64,000 nucleotides of DNA from CAVQBP01 sp964448105 (GCA_964448105.1 CAYUVK010000004.1:26831-90830); one strand, 5' to 3'; numbered from the stretch's first letter, positions 24,162 through 33,522 are shown. Made by a program: numbers and translations. The notes: generated by a model not told the origin, from the letters alone.

Positions 24162-24527
24162 ATGTTAAAAACAAATCTTACTCACGTGCTTTCAGAAAAA
24201 GAACATTCTGAATTATTAAACAATAACGAAAGTGTAATGATCTGCTGCGGCAGAATGGGACCAATGTGCATTCCCGTTTACGATACCATGGAAGAACTTG
24301 AAAATGAATATAAGCAAGTAAAATTTGCAGATATGGAATTTGATTCACCCGATGCAAAAGTTATCAGGAATTTACCCGAATGCAGGAGCTTTGCTGGGCT
24401 TCCGTTCACTATTTATTATAAAAACGGGAAAGTTGTAGAAGCTACCAGCAGCATTCAATCAAAAGAACAAATAACTGAAATCCTGAAAAAACATTTATCT
24501 AATGGGAAAAATGGAAAATCATTTTGA
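24162..24527 (+). CDS. Thioredoxin-like protein with atypical cysteine centre
   Basis: From the ATG at 24162 the product is 121 residues of thioredoxin-like fold. Instead of WCGPC the active region reads ICCGRMGPMCIPVYD, with cysteines at the start and end of CGRMGPMC, and later FAGLPFTIYYKNG provides the cis-Pro loop typical of the fold. I recall related anaerobe thioredoxins with the same CGRxGPMC centre, but not their biochemistry. It overlaps the thioredoxin reductase gene by 26 bases, so it is probably that enzyme's partner. A TTG at 24156 is an alternative start. Confidence 0.75.
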   Translation: MLKTNLTHVLSEKEHSELLNNNESVMICCGRMGPMCIPVYDTMEELENEYKQVKFADMEFDSPDAKVIRNLPECRSFAGLPFTIYYKNGKVVEATSSIQSKEQITEILKKHLSNGKNGKSF

Positions 24528-25464
24528 TGTAATTATCATTGGAGGAGGTCCTGCAGGGTTAACTGCAGGGATTTATCTCTCACGGGCTAAACTTAGTACT
24601 TTGATCTTAAACGAAGGGACTATCGGCGGACAAATGATTCTGACCCACGAGATAGCTAATTATCCAGGTTTTGAAAGCATTAGTGGATACGAACTTGCCC
24701 GGAACATTAAATCACAGGCACAAAAGTTTGGATGTAAAATAAGATCAAATATTAAGATTACTTCGCTCGATTTCACCCAAGAAATCAAAAAAGTAATTAT
24801 AAATGATGAAGAGGTTTTTACTTCTTACGCGGTAATAATTGCAATGGGAGGAAGGTCCAGAACAATTGGTGCACCGGGTGAAGATAAATTCAAAGGAAAA
24901 GGAATTTCATACTGTGCAACATGCGATGGTGATTTTTTCCAGGATAAAGAAATCATTGTTGTCGGTGGAGGAAATTCTGCACTTGAAGAGGCTGTATCAC
25001 TTACAAAGTATGCTTCAAAGGTAACAATTGTGCATCAGTTCGATCACTTCCAGGCACTAGGGCATTATGTTGAAGAAGCAAAGAATAACTCCAAAATAAG
25101 CTTTATTATGGAATCAGAAATAATTGAGTTTATTGGTACAGAAAAACTTTCATCCGTAAAAATTCAAAACCAGAGAACAGGTGAAATATCAGAAATGTCC
25201 ATTGATGGAGTTTTTATCTTTATTGGTTACGTTCCGAATACTGAAAGTCTAGAAGGAATTGTTGATCTTAATAAATGGAAAGAAATTATTGTCGATAAGA
25301 ATTTAATGACGAATGTTACAGGGGTATATGCAGCAGGAGATTGTATTCCTAAAAAATTCAGGCAGATAACCACTGCAGTATCAGATGGAACAATAGCTGC
25401 ATTAAATGCTGCTGAGTTCATAAATAATTTTAAAAAACAAAATGAAAATTTTGTTACGAGTTAG
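24502..25464 (+). CDS. trxB: Thioredoxin reductase
   Basis: The 320-residue flavoprotein reduces thioredoxin using NAD(P)H. It has the FAD motif IIIGGGPAGLTAG at about 11-23, the redox centre CATC at 138-141, the NAD(P)H motif VVGGGNSALEEA, and the C-terminal AAGDC. The partner thioredoxin-like gene lies immediately upstream and overlaps it by 26 bases. A closer in-frame ATG at 24511 would drop three residues. The cofactor (NADPH or NADH) cannot be safely read, since the phosphate-binding residues near the second Rossmann motif are atypical. Confidence 0.95.
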   Translation: MGKMENHFDVIIIGGGPAGLTAGIYLSRAKLSTLILNEGTIGGQMILTHEIANYPGFESISGYELARNIKSQAQKFGCKIRSNIKITSLDFTQEIKKVIINDEEVFTSYAVIIAMGGRSRTIGAPGEDKFKGKGISYCATCDGDFFQDKEIIVVGGGNSALEEAVSLTKYASKVTIVHQFDHFQALGHYVEEAKNNSKISFIMESEIIEFIGTEKLSSVKIQNQRTGEISEMSIDGVFIFIGYVPNTESLEGIVDLNKWKEIIVDKNLMTNVTGVYAAGDCIPKKFRQITTAVSDGTIAALNAAEFINNFKKQNENFVTS

Positions 25465-25521
25465 AATCTCCAAACTCAACTATTCGGAAAAAACATAAAA
25501 AGATAAAAACTCAGCAAATTA

Positions 25522-25553
25522 AAATCAGTCCGCGAAAACTCACGGACTGATTT
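25522..25553. terminator. Bidirectional intrinsic terminator
   Basis: A perfect 11-bp stem, AAATCAGTCCG with CGGACTGATTT, closes a 10-base loop between the convergent trxB and octaheme cytochrome genes. Both strands have a T-rich run after the stem, so it can serve both transcripts. Confidence 0.8.
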
Positions 25554-25560
25554 ATCTTCA

Positions 25561-27075
25561 TTACTTCTTTAATAACGTATCCAATAATACTTTTTCAAGT
25601 CGCTTAACCTGTTGGGGTGAATAGCCAAGGTTTTTGAAATCCATAACACCATCTTTTGAATGGCAGGAGTTACAATAGAGTCCTTCCCTTTTTATTCCAT
25701 GGTTGACAGAAATATATGAAGTACCGGGCACTTGCATTGCCATCCATTCACCGCTCCATTTGAGACCCATTTTTTCATAGGGTTTCATACCGACATTTAT
25801 TGCCGCTGTCACATCTCCTTTTTCGTTGTAAACCTCCCTATTGGGCGCAAGCAGAAGTGGAAACTTTGCCATTTGAGGGTCCTTCTTCATGAACGCCATC
25901 CCGGGTGCTTGCCACATTTTAATTTTCTTGTCGAAGAGCATGACTTGAGTTAATCCTCTAACCGGAAATATTTTAGCACCTGGCGTATTAATATTTGCAG
26001 TTGCAAATGCCATCCAGCTCTGTGCATCTTTTTGATCTTTCGTGTCAGGCACTCTCCAGATATATGACGGGTGCCCCATTTTTATAATATCGGTTGGAAC
26101 ATACAAGTTAGGGTTAGAAGGAATCTTATCAAATTTTGAGAGTTCACTGTATTTACCGTTAATATTGTCTTTAACCGGCTTGCCCCAATTTTCATACACT
26201 ATGCCGCTAGCTTCTGGAATATGACATGTTTGACATGCGATTTTATCTAGATGCGCATTAAGCGTTTCCCCGATTTTTCCCTGGTGCGGATTGTCGCCGT
26301 GACAATTCGAGCAGGTAACATCAACATCAGGCAGATCATTTGCAACCATATCAGATTCATACATTCCTTTGGCGATCTTATGATGTTCTGTAATATGACA
26401 TGTTACACATTTAAGTCCTGCTTTTGCGTGCACATCATTTTCAGATGTGTAAGGCATTCCTCTTTTATAATCTTCAGAAAAAGAATGTTCGTGACATCTC
26501 AAGCAGGCTTCATTTGTAGGTATTTTTGTTATACTCAATGCAGCTTTCATCGACATATCCTCGCCCCAGTGTATTCCGGTTGTATCTTTCACAAGCGTTG
26601 CCCTTTTCTCCCAATCATAATTCTCGGCATGGCAGACCAGGCAGTCCACTGTATTCATCTCTGCTTCTGTGGCAGGCTTACCCGGCATCGGTGGTGAAGA
26701 CAAAGAACCTATATGACATACACCGCAACCTGCTGCCTGTACACTAAATTTTCCATTAGTTGCCGCAACCCAATTTGATGGACTCGTTGAACCAGCTAAA
26801 GCACATTCCCTATTCACCATTCCCCACCAAGAACTGTCCGGCAATCCTTGTACATTTCTTACGGGAGAAGCAAGATTCCAGTGTACTGTATGAGTGATTT
26901 CATCGAGAGCATCCTCGTGACAAACGGCGCATGTTTGTGCACCTTGATATCCATTTTCTTTTATCATATCGTTTCCAGGATGAACCCATTTCTGAAGCAT
27001 ACCGGTACTTTGTTGAGCGCTTGCGAACCCGCTTAATAAAAATAGAATTTCAAAAATTAGAGTGTGAATCTTCAT
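25561..27075 (-). CDS. Octaheme c-type cytochrome, tetrathionate-reductase-like (OTR) family
   Basis: The 504-residue periplasmic protein has a signal peptide (cleavage near ASA-QQ at about 20) and eight CxxCH motifs starting at about residues 49, 117, 145, 191, 223, 255, 281 and 468. The spacing, with a long heme-free stretch from 286 to 467 and a last heme near the C-terminus, and the WWGMVNRECALAGS segment before heme 2, resemble octaheme tetrathionate-reductase-type cytochromes, which can reduce S-O or N-O compounds. The active-site ligand cannot be confirmed by eye. Substrate remains open. Confidence 0.75.
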   Translation of the reverse strand: MKIHTLIFEILFLLSGFASAQQSTGMLQKWVHPGNDMIKENGYQGAQTCAVCHEDALDEITHTVHWNLASPVRNVQGLPDSSWWGMVNRECALAGSTSPSNWVAATNGKFSVQAAGCGVCHIGSLSSPPMPGKPATEAEMNTVDCLVCHAENYDWEKRATLVKDTTGIHWGEDMSMKAALSITKIPTNEACLRCHEHSFSEDYKRGMPYTSENDVHAKAGLKCVTCHITEHHKIAKGMYESDMVANDLPDVDVTCSNCHGDNPHQGKIGETLNAHLDKIACQTCHIPEASGIVYENWGKPVKDNINGKYSELSKFDKIPSNPNLYVPTDIIKMGHPSYIWRVPDTKDQKDAQSWMAFATANINTPGAKIFPVRGLTQVMLFDKKIKMWQAPGMAFMKKDPQMAKFPLLLAPNREVYNEKGDVTAAINVGMKPYEKMGLKWSGEWMAMQVPGTSYISVNHGIKREGLYCNSCHSKDGVMDFKNLGYSPQQVKRLEKVLLDTLLKK

Positions 27076-27440
27076 TTCCCTCTTTATCCTTTCTTCATTC
27101 TCTTTATCTGCAAAATTGAAGCAACATAGCCTGGAGGTGCAGATACCGAATCCAGCATAGAAAATCCTTTTTGAACGAATACCATCATCATAACCGAAAA
27201 AGAATCATCTATATCCAATAATATTGGATGCAAGAAGTTTTGAAAAGATGCTTTAGTTTTGAACTTTTTTGCTGCTTTAAATATCAAATTAAAACCGATG
27301 GATTGTCTTGCCTAAAGAGGGTGAGCGAGCTGGAACTAAAATGACTTGACGTGCTACTGTTTGTTTAAATTACTTTAGTATTTAATGTGAGCTTATCATC
27401 TAATAATTTTTTAAGAACCTTACTATAGACAAAAAACAGG
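27076..27440. other. Intergenic region, no convincing gene
   Basis: The gap lies between the octaheme cytochrome gene and the ABC permease gene. A 67-codon minus-strand frame (27084-27287) ends nine bases before the cytochrome gene, but its product has no recognisable domain and lacks a clear ribosome site. No hairpin or repeat stands out. Confidence 0.45.
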
Positions 27441-28208
27441 TCAAATCTTTGTTAACGGGACTGTAATTAAAAAAATGACTGCACTAGTAAGAATCACCAG
27501 CGGACCGGCTGGAAAACCTGTGAAAGTTGAAAGAAGTATTCCGATGATTGCCGAAACTATTCCGAACACTCCAGAAATTAAACCATACTGTGCTACCGTT
27601 CTGCTCACATTCTTTGCTGCTGCAGCAGGGATTGCCACTAAAGCAACAGTCATGAGTCCGCCAACCAGATCTACTCCCAAAGCTACAATAATAGCGATGG
27701 AAGATAAATAAATTAGATTGTATAACTTTACATTGATTCCTTCAGTCTTTGAAATATCCTCATTAATGTTGATAAGCATTATTTGTGAATAACTGAGATT
27801 AACTGTTATGAAAACACCTGTTCCGAGAATTACAGCAGCGAGTGTTTCATAGAAATTTACTTTAGAAATATCGCCGATTAGAGCAGCTTCGGCTTTATCG
27901 ATCGGAAGGAAAAGGAAGGCAATTCCTACTCCGGTTGCAAAAACGATTGCTGTTAAAGCTTCCATTTGAAGTTTTGTTTTCATCTCAAGCAGCCAGATCA
28001 GCAAAATTCCTAAAATGACGAATGGAAATGCACCTAAAGAGAGGCTGAAACCGTAAATTAGTGCTAATGCAGCTCCGGGAAGTGCAAGATGTCCCAGTGG
28101 TCCGGCAACTACAACCATTTTCCTCGACAACATGAGCGTTCCTAAATAAGCGGCGGAACCTGCTATGAAGATCCCGCTTATCAGACTTAATGTTAATTGA
28201 TCTGTCAT
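27441..28208 (-). CDS. Metal ABC transporter permease (ZnuB/MntB family)
   Basis: The 255-residue integral membrane protein has about eight hydrophobic helices and the ABC-3 features GPLGHLALPGAALAL near the N-terminus, and GLMTVALVAIPAAAA with LSTFTGFPAGPLV toward the C-terminus. This family imports zinc, manganese or iron. The ATPase gene lies immediately upstream. No periplasmic binding protein gene is in the window, so it may be encoded elsewhere or the pair may work with another binding component. Metal identity is inferred. Confidence 0.86.
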   Translation of the reverse strand: MTDQLTLSLISGIFIAGSAAYLGTLMLSRKMVVVAGPLGHLALPGAALALIYGFSLSLGAFPFVILGILLIWLLEMKTKLQMEALTAIVFATGVGIAFLFLPIDKAEAALIGDISKVNFYETLAAVILGTGVFITVNLSYSQIMLININEDISKTEGINVKLYNLIYLSSIAIIVALGVDLVGGLMTVALVAIPAAAAKNVSRTVAQYGLISGVFGIVSAIIGILLSTFTGFPAGPLVILTSAVIFLITVPLTKI

Positions 28209-28223
28209 TTAATTTAACACTCC

Positions 28224-28919
28224 TTAATGCGTATGATTGTAAAACTTTACATCTGTTCCATAAATCCCGCGCAACATTTCCGGATTCAATATTTCTTTTG
28301 GAACCCCGTAGCAGCGGTGCCCGAATCTCGATAAACAAAGGACATGAGTGGAATGCGCATATACAATGTTGAGGTCGTGTGTCACATTAAAGATAGTAAG
28401 CTTCTGACTTTGCCAGACATCTTTTAGAAGAGAATAAATCGTATCACCTCCGACTATATCCACAGCAGTAGTAGGTTCATCCAGAAATAATATGTTTGGA
28501 CTCGAGGCAAGAACCCATGCAACAAGCATCCTCTGAAATTCACCGCCGGATAAATAACCGGCTCTTTTGTTCAAAACGCCGCCTTCTAACCCAACAAGAG
28601 AAAGATACTCTATGATTTTTTCATATTTCACTTTTTTAAGGGTGAAAAAATCCTTTACCGTAAGCGGCATGTCTTTTACAGACATTTGATTCAGTCCTTG
28701 AGGAAGATATCCAATTCTTGGTTTCTTCTGCCAAATTAACTCCCCCTCGTAGGGCAGCAAACCTAAAAGTGCCTTTACTAAAACTGTTTTACCAGATCCG
28801 TTTGGACCTAATATTGTTAGAAATTCTCCTTCATAAACGCTGAAATTTAGGTCTAACAAAATCGGTGACTGATCTAATGTTACCTTGAAATTTTTGACTT
28901 CCAATAAAATATCGCTCAT
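28224..28919 (-). CDS. Metal ABC transporter ATP-binding protein (ZnuC/MntA family)
   Basis: The 231-residue ATPase has Walker A GPNGSGKTVLVKAL at about 39-52, the signature LSGGEFQRM, Walker B ILFLDEPT and the switch histidine in VTHDLNIV. It pairs with the permease whose gene begins 16 bases downstream. The zinc- or manganese-transport assignment comes from the permease family. No ZnuA-type gene is adjacent. Confidence 0.9.
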   Translation of the reverse strand: MSDILLEVKNFKVTLDQSPILLDLNFSVYEGEFLTILGPNGSGKTVLVKALLGLLPYEGELIWQKKPRIGYLPQGLNQMSVKDMPLTVKDFFTLKKVKYEKIIEYLSLVGLEGGVLNKRAGYLSGGEFQRMLVAWVLASSPNILFLDEPTTAVDIVGGDTIYSLLKDVWQSQKLTIFNVTHDLNIVYAHSTHVLCLSRFGHRCYGVPKEILNPEMLRGIYGTDVKFYNHTH

Positions 28920-29025
28920 TTATTTTACCTTTTGTTCCTGTTAAGCGGAAACTTATCATATCTTATCTTGTAAATATGATGCCTATTGTGAGTGAAAGAT
29001 TCTTAATTTATTTATATAATAATAC

Positions 29026-30252
29026 TTATTCTAAATCGACCGGGCACATCATTTTTTTTATAATTACCAAAGCATACATTGTAATTATGGAAAAAGTTAT
29101 AAATATGATTGCATATTCTGCTTTCGCAAAGATTATTCCTAAAATAATAGGTATTAAGGCGGAAGTAAGATTAAGAGTTCCAAAAATACCCGTATAAAGC
29201 GGTCTGTTTGCTTCGTTAGAAATTTCTATAATCACGCCATCGAGTGCAATTCTTTGTGCACTAATAGCTGATCCGGTGAAAAGAAAAAGCAAATAAAAAA
29301 GATTAATATTATTAAAATAATTTAATACCAATGCTAACAAAGGTAGGGAACTTAGCAATATCACCGATATGTTTAACATTCCTTTGAATGAAAGTTTTTT
29401 TACGACTTTATTCCAGATGAAATTTGATATAATCATACCCGTAATTTGAACTAATAAAAAATTTCCGATTTCATTAGTGGTTAAAGTATAGCTTTGCTTA
29501 ATAAAGCCAAGATAAAAAGGTATAAGGACGAATGCCATTCCGATTAAGTTTGCGGCTATCACAAAATATTTCAAATTTGAATTTAGCTTTATCTCTTCCG
29601 GTATCTTTTTTAGTACTTCAATAAAACCATTATATCTATGTGAAATTTTCGAGGGCTTTTCTTTGAGATATAAAAAACCGAAAGAAGCAATTAAAAGAAG
29701 AGCTGCTGCGGTAATAAAAGCTGTTTGATAATTTTCAGGATATTTAATATGTGTTAAAATTCGATCAACAATTAGTGCAGAAATAAAAATTCCGCCGCCG
29801 GTTAAAAACTGCCTGGTAACAAAAAACTTTTTTAGCTTACTACGATCAAAACTTTTTCCGACTATATCAGTATATGAAATACCGGCAAATGCCCCGCTTA
29901 ATGCAAAAAGTCCCATCCAGATAAAAATTATTAATATGAAAATAGCCGGACTGAACGCATCGAAAAAAAAGATGGACAACCCTACTCCTAAAAATGCAGA
30001 GACACGCAGATATATTCCCCATAAAAGGAATTTTTTCTTTAATGTTTTGTTTGTTAAATAACTTGCAAAAAGTAATTGGGTAATCAGCGGAATCCCAATC
30101 ATTATAGAAGTTAGAATACCAACGTGTTCCTGTGTTCCCCCCGCAAAAAGTATTAAACCAGGAAGCACCACATTTTTCTCTGCAAAAGTTTGCGAAAGCG
30201 CAAGCCAGAATGCATGCCAAATAAAACCTATAAAATTTTTATCCTTTATCAT
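29026..30252 (-). CDS. MFS transporter
   Basis: The 408-residue protein has about 12 hydrophobic helices, a long cytoplasmic loop after helix 6 (LKEKPSKISHRYNGFIEVLKK removed from the bilayer), and MFS-like repeats between halves. I see no signature that assigns a substrate. Its start overlaps the stop of the NifX-like His-rich gene by four bases (ATGA), so both are translated from one message. That pairing hints at metal or cofactor export or import, but this is speculation. Confidence 0.75.
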   Translation of the reverse strand: MIKDKNFIGFIWHAFWLALSQTFAEKNVVLPGLILFAGGTQEHVGILTSIMIGIPLITQLLFASYLTNKTLKKKFLLWGIYLRVSAFLGVGLSIFFFDAFSPAIFILIIFIWMGLFALSGAFAGISYTDIVGKSFDRSKLKKFFVTRQFLTGGGIFISALIVDRILTHIKYPENYQTAFITAAALLLIASFGFLYLKEKPSKISHRYNGFIEVLKKIPEEIKLNSNLKYFVIAANLIGMAFVLIPFYLGFIKQSYTLTTNEIGNFLLVQITGMIISNFIWNKVVKKLSFKGMLNISVILLSSLPLLALVLNYFNNINLFYLLFLFTGSAISAQRIALDGVIIEISNEANRPLYTGIFGTLNLTSALIPIILGIIFAKAEYAIIFITFSIITMYALVIIKKMMCPVDLE

Positions 30253-30674
30253 TCATCAAAACCATGATGACCTCTGCCTGTATTATTGTGTTGTCCGCCG
30301 CCTTGATGTCTATCCGATTCACGATGATGATCAATACTCTTCTTTACCGTCGGTTTTGTCAAATGTTCTAACTCCCCGTTCAAGAATTTAGTTATCGATT
30401 CCGAAACGCTCATCTTTCTCGCCAGACAGACTTTGCTCTTTGGTGTGTTTATTATTTTAAATGCGTGGGGACCAATATTGCCAACAACAAATGCTTCTAC
30501 ACCATTTCCTAAAAAGTCTTGAAGGTTATCATGATTATGTTCTTCAGCTATATTTTCAAATGCTTCATAGGTCTTCGTTTCTGTATTGAACATAATAAAG
30601 TAACTTGCATGTCCAAATCTTTTTGCGATTGGACTATCCAGACTATTTCCATCCGAACCGATAAGTATTAACAT
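30249..30674 (-). CDS. NifX/NifB-type protein with His/Gly-rich tail
   Basis: Residues 1-117 (141 in total) are a close paralogue of the product at 22594 (MLILIGSDGNSLDSPIAKRF, GVEAFVVGNIGPHAF). The added C-terminal tail is HHRESDRHQGGGQHNNTGRG followed by HHG, which has seven histidines and could bind Ni, Co or Zn. It is coupled to the MFS transporter gene by a four-base overlap. The tail is absent from the paralogue, so metal handling is probably a specialisation of this copy. Confidence 0.78.
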   Translation of the reverse strand: MLILIGSDGNSLDSPIAKRFGHASYFIMFNTETKTYEAFENIAEEHNHDNLQDFLGNGVEAFVVGNIGPHAFKIINTPKSKVCLARKMSVSESITKFLNGELEHLTKPTVKKSIDHHRESDRHQGGGQHNNTGRGHHGFDE

Positions 30675-30785
30675 TTCAATTACTCCTTAATTAGAATTTA
30701 TTTATCAGCTTTATTTTCTTGGATTAAATTCTCCAATATTTTATAATAATTTTAGACCGCTTTTAGTTCCATTTCGTTTGTCGCC

Positions 30786-32657
30786 CTATAATTCTTTACA
30801 AGTAAAATATGCACTTTGAATTGCTGAAACTACATCACCTATCTGATCAGCATCGCCAACCGGGTAAACAGGTATCTTATTCTCTAATTCATGAAGTAAT
30901 TCTTTTTCAGGACGCATACCTGCGGCAACAACATATATATCAATATTATCAATTCTTAAATTATCGAATGCATTTCGTCTTTTAAGAAAAACCGTTGAGC
31001 CGGTTACCCAGTCTACTTTTGTATTCATGTAAACGGAAACATTGTTCTTTTGCAGCTTCATTATATTTAATTTTCGTGATACCATTTCCATATCGCGGGC
31101 TATATCTTCGAGCATTTCAACAATTATAATTTTATTGCCGTAATCAATTAAAGTATTTGCTATTTCGATGCCGATTAAACCGCCACCGATTATAAGAACA
31201 TTTTTGTTTTTGGGGATATTCCTTTCGTATAAAATTTCAGCCCATTTATATTCTTGTAGTCCTTCTATGGACGGGATAAAAGGTTTTGACCCTGTAGCCA
31301 GAATTACACCATAATAATTACCAACAAGATCTTCCGCCTTTGCTTCTTTTTTAATTACAGGAATTCCTTCCAATTCATGTTTCAAATAGTCAATTTGTTT
31401 TTGTAAAGATTCTTTTTTTGGTGGAAGCGGTGCGAAATTAAATTGGCCACCCAATTCATCTTTTTCAAACAATGTTACCTGATGACCGCGTTGATGTAAT
31501 GTGATTGCCGCTTCCATTCCCGCCATACCTCCCCCCACAACTGCATAATTTTTTGTCTCATCCGCATGAACAAGGGGTTCAAGTTCTCTACCAACTTCGG
31601 GGTTTATTTCACACTGCAAACCTTTACCAATTTTTATTCTGCCCAAACAACCGGTTAAACAAGAACCGCATGGACGAATTCTTCCTTTAACGAGTTGTAA
31701 ATACTTGCCAACAAAATCGGGATCGGCAATTAATGCTCTTCCTATTGCTATGAAATCTGCAAATTCTTCGTTAAAAATATTGTCAATATCTATTGGATCA
31801 GTAACTTGTCCGACTCCAATTACCGGCAACGTAGTATGTTCCTTAACTTTTTTTGCAAGTTTCCATGTAGCGCCTTTGGGAATAAAATGATGCTGGTAGT
31901 ACCATGCTGCACTTTCGCAAACATTGCCTGAAGTAACATGAATAGCAGCGGCATTTTCTTTTTCAAGAATCTTTACAATTTGATAAGAATCTTCAATTGT
32001 TAATCCGCCGGCATATTTTTCATCGCCGCTTATTCTAACAATGATAGGCAAGTTTATTTCCGATTTGATTCCTCTAAGAATTTCAATTCCGAAACGGAGA
32101 CGATTTTCAAAACTTCCCCCATAATCATCGCTTCGTTTGTTAGTAAACGGAGATAAAAATTGTGCTATTAAGTATCCCAAACCAAATTGCAATTCAATTA
32201 AATCATATCCGGCTTTTTCTGCGCGAATTGCCGCACCGATATATTGCTGCTGAACAGTTTTTATTTCTTCAAGAGAAAGTGCTTTTGGTTTTTGTCCGCC
32301 GTTCGGACACACAATATCGGATGCAGAGAGATAAATATTACCCGGCAATTTGGGGTTAGCCATTCTTCCCGGATGATTTATATGCGCAACTGCTTTTGCT
32401 CCGTTTCTATGAACGGTTTCAATTAACTTTTTGTGTCCGGCAATCTTATCATCTGAATCGATACCGATTTGAGTGGGGAGTTCACGCACACGTTTATCAA
32501 TAAAGAAAGGTTCAAAAATAACTGCTGCCACATGTTTAGAGCGTTTATCCCAAAATGCAAGATGTCTTTCTGAAATATTACCTTCCGAATCGCCATACCC
32601 TGTTTTAACTGCACTCATAAAAAATCTATTGCGAAGTTTAATGTTTGCTATGTTCAT
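30786..32657 (-). CDS. OYE-family flavin/Fe-S oxidoreductase (2,4-dienoyl-CoA reductase-like)
   Basis: The 623-residue protein repeats the layout of the product at 17596: a barrel with HINHPGRM and FGLGYLIAQFLSP (Tyr conserved; the preceding His of the paralogue is Leu), an Fe-S stretch CGSCLTGCLGR then QCEINP, and a FAD/NAD unit starting at VVGGGMAGMEAA. The two share about the same length throughout, so they are paralogues. It lies in a minus-strand run with ICMT-like, MIP18-like, TonB receptor and metal transport genes. Substrate is unknown. Confidence 0.9.
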   Translation of the reverse strand: MNIANIKLRNRFFMSAVKTGYGDSEGNISERHLAFWDKRSKHVAAVIFEPFFIDKRVRELPTQIGIDSDDKIAGHKKLIETVHRNGAKAVAHINHPGRMANPKLPGNIYLSASDIVCPNGGQKPKALSLEEIKTVQQQYIGAAIRAEKAGYDLIELQFGLGYLIAQFLSPFTNKRSDDYGGSFENRLRFGIEILRGIKSEINLPIIVRISGDEKYAGGLTIEDSYQIVKILEKENAAAIHVTSGNVCESAAWYYQHHFIPKGATWKLAKKVKEHTTLPVIGVGQVTDPIDIDNIFNEEFADFIAIGRALIADPDFVGKYLQLVKGRIRPCGSCLTGCLGRIKIGKGLQCEINPEVGRELEPLVHADETKNYAVVGGGMAGMEAAITLHQRGHQVTLFEKDELGGQFNFAPLPPKKESLQKQIDYLKHELEGIPVIKKEAKAEDLVGNYYGVILATGSKPFIPSIEGLQEYKWAEILYERNIPKNKNVLIIGGGLIGIEIANTLIDYGNKIIIVEMLEDIARDMEMVSRKLNIMKLQKNNVSVYMNTKVDWVTGSTVFLKRRNAFDNLRIDNIDIYVVAAGMRPEKELLHELENKIPVYPVGDADQIGDVVSAIQSAYFTCKEL

Positions 32658-32669
32658 GACTGTACCAAA

Positions 32670-33215
32670 TTATTTTTTATCAAATATTTTAATCTTAAAA
32701 TTTAAATTTTTAGGGACATTTTTCAACAACTCTTTTAAGCAGCATATCTTAAAACAAAACCATGGCAATCGATTTTTATATTCAAGATATTCCTTCCCAA
32801 ATTTTTTTATCGCTTCGGGTTCCTCAAAAAATTTAATCAGGATAAGGACTAAAATTATTTCAACAGGTACAATTAAAAGGATAAAAGAAAGTGAACTGAT
32901 CAAAAAGGCGAAGCTCAACGGAAAAAATAATAAACCAAGATGCATCGGGTGCCGCATATATTTGTAAGCACCTTGTTTGACAAGAACATTTGTCTCCATT
33001 CTTTTTATGATACCTTTGCGTCCATATTTTGCAAGCATTCGACCGGTATTTTTACTTATCCTTATCACAAGCAATACAAGCAAGAAACCAATAACAAAGC
33101 TTATACTATGAATTATAATATTTGTATGAATATTTTTAAACAAAAAATTATCAAGGTATAATCCTAAGACAGAGCCGCCAAATATCATTACCATCCAAAA
33201 GAATATTCTAATCAT
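32670..33215 (-). CDS. Membrane isoprenylcysteine-methyltransferase-like protein
   Basis: The 181-residue protein has about five hydrophobic segments and the ICMT/NnrU-type core KYMRHPMHLGLL at about 96-107 and FEEPEAIKKFGKEYLEY at about 148-164. This membrane methyltransferase family uses SAM; most bacterial members have no known substrate. A second copy at 40254 matches it closely at both nucleotide and protein level, so the pair arose by a recent duplication. It is 12 bases before the OYE-like gene, which starts downstream on the minus strand. Confidence 0.8.
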   Translation of the reverse strand: MIRIFFWMVMIFGGSVLGLYLDNFLFKNIHTNIIIHSISFVIGFLLVLLVIRISKNTGRMLAKYGRKGIIKRMETNVLVKQGAYKYMRHPMHLGLLFFPLSFAFLISSLSFILLIVPVEIILVLILIKFFEEPEAIKKFGKEYLEYKNRLPWFCFKICCLKELLKNVPKNLNFKIKIFDKK

Positions 33216-33234
33216 ATGTTTAAAAGTGTTGTTA

Positions 33235-33522
33235 TCAGCCTTTCCAGGCTTCTGTTTCTAATTGTAGAAATCTTTTTCTTTCTTCTTCGGTCATTATTCT
33301 AATTTTATACTCAAAATCTAATCCCAATAATTTAACCGAATGAGCAATAGAACTAATAAGCGTATCGGCAATTGGTATATTAGGAAAAGGGAGTGCAAAA
33401 ACTACAGATACTTTATTGTCGTTAAGTTCAACATCTGTTACTATTCCGAGTTTAATTAATGAATAATTAATAGTCGGATGTCCAACCTTTTCCAGCTCGT
33501 TTAATACGTCATGTTTTGTCAT
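33235..33522 (-). CDS. MIP18/DUF59-like small protein (Fe-S assembly related)
   Basis: The 95-residue protein matches the MIP18/DUF59 fold: VLNELEKVGHPTIN at the start, SLIKLGIVTDVEL, then ALPFPNIPI and a C-terminal helix. DUF59 proteins act in Fe-S cluster assembly or carrier roles, often with Mrp-type ATPases. The usual conserved Cys in the DUF59 motif is not seen. It is followed by the ICMT-like gene 19 bases on. The duplicate of this region near 40254 keeps only the last codons of this gene. Confidence 0.7.
   Translation of the reverse strand: MTKHDVLNELEKVGHPTINYSLIKLGIVTDVELNDNKVSVVFALPFPNIPIADTLISSIAHSVKLLGLDFEYKIRIMTEEERKRFLQLETEAWKG

Noticed and set aside
27084..27287. Minus-strand 67-codon frame ahead of the octaheme cytochrome gene
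   Set aside because: No ribosome site and no known domain; its end close to the cytochrome start could be chance.
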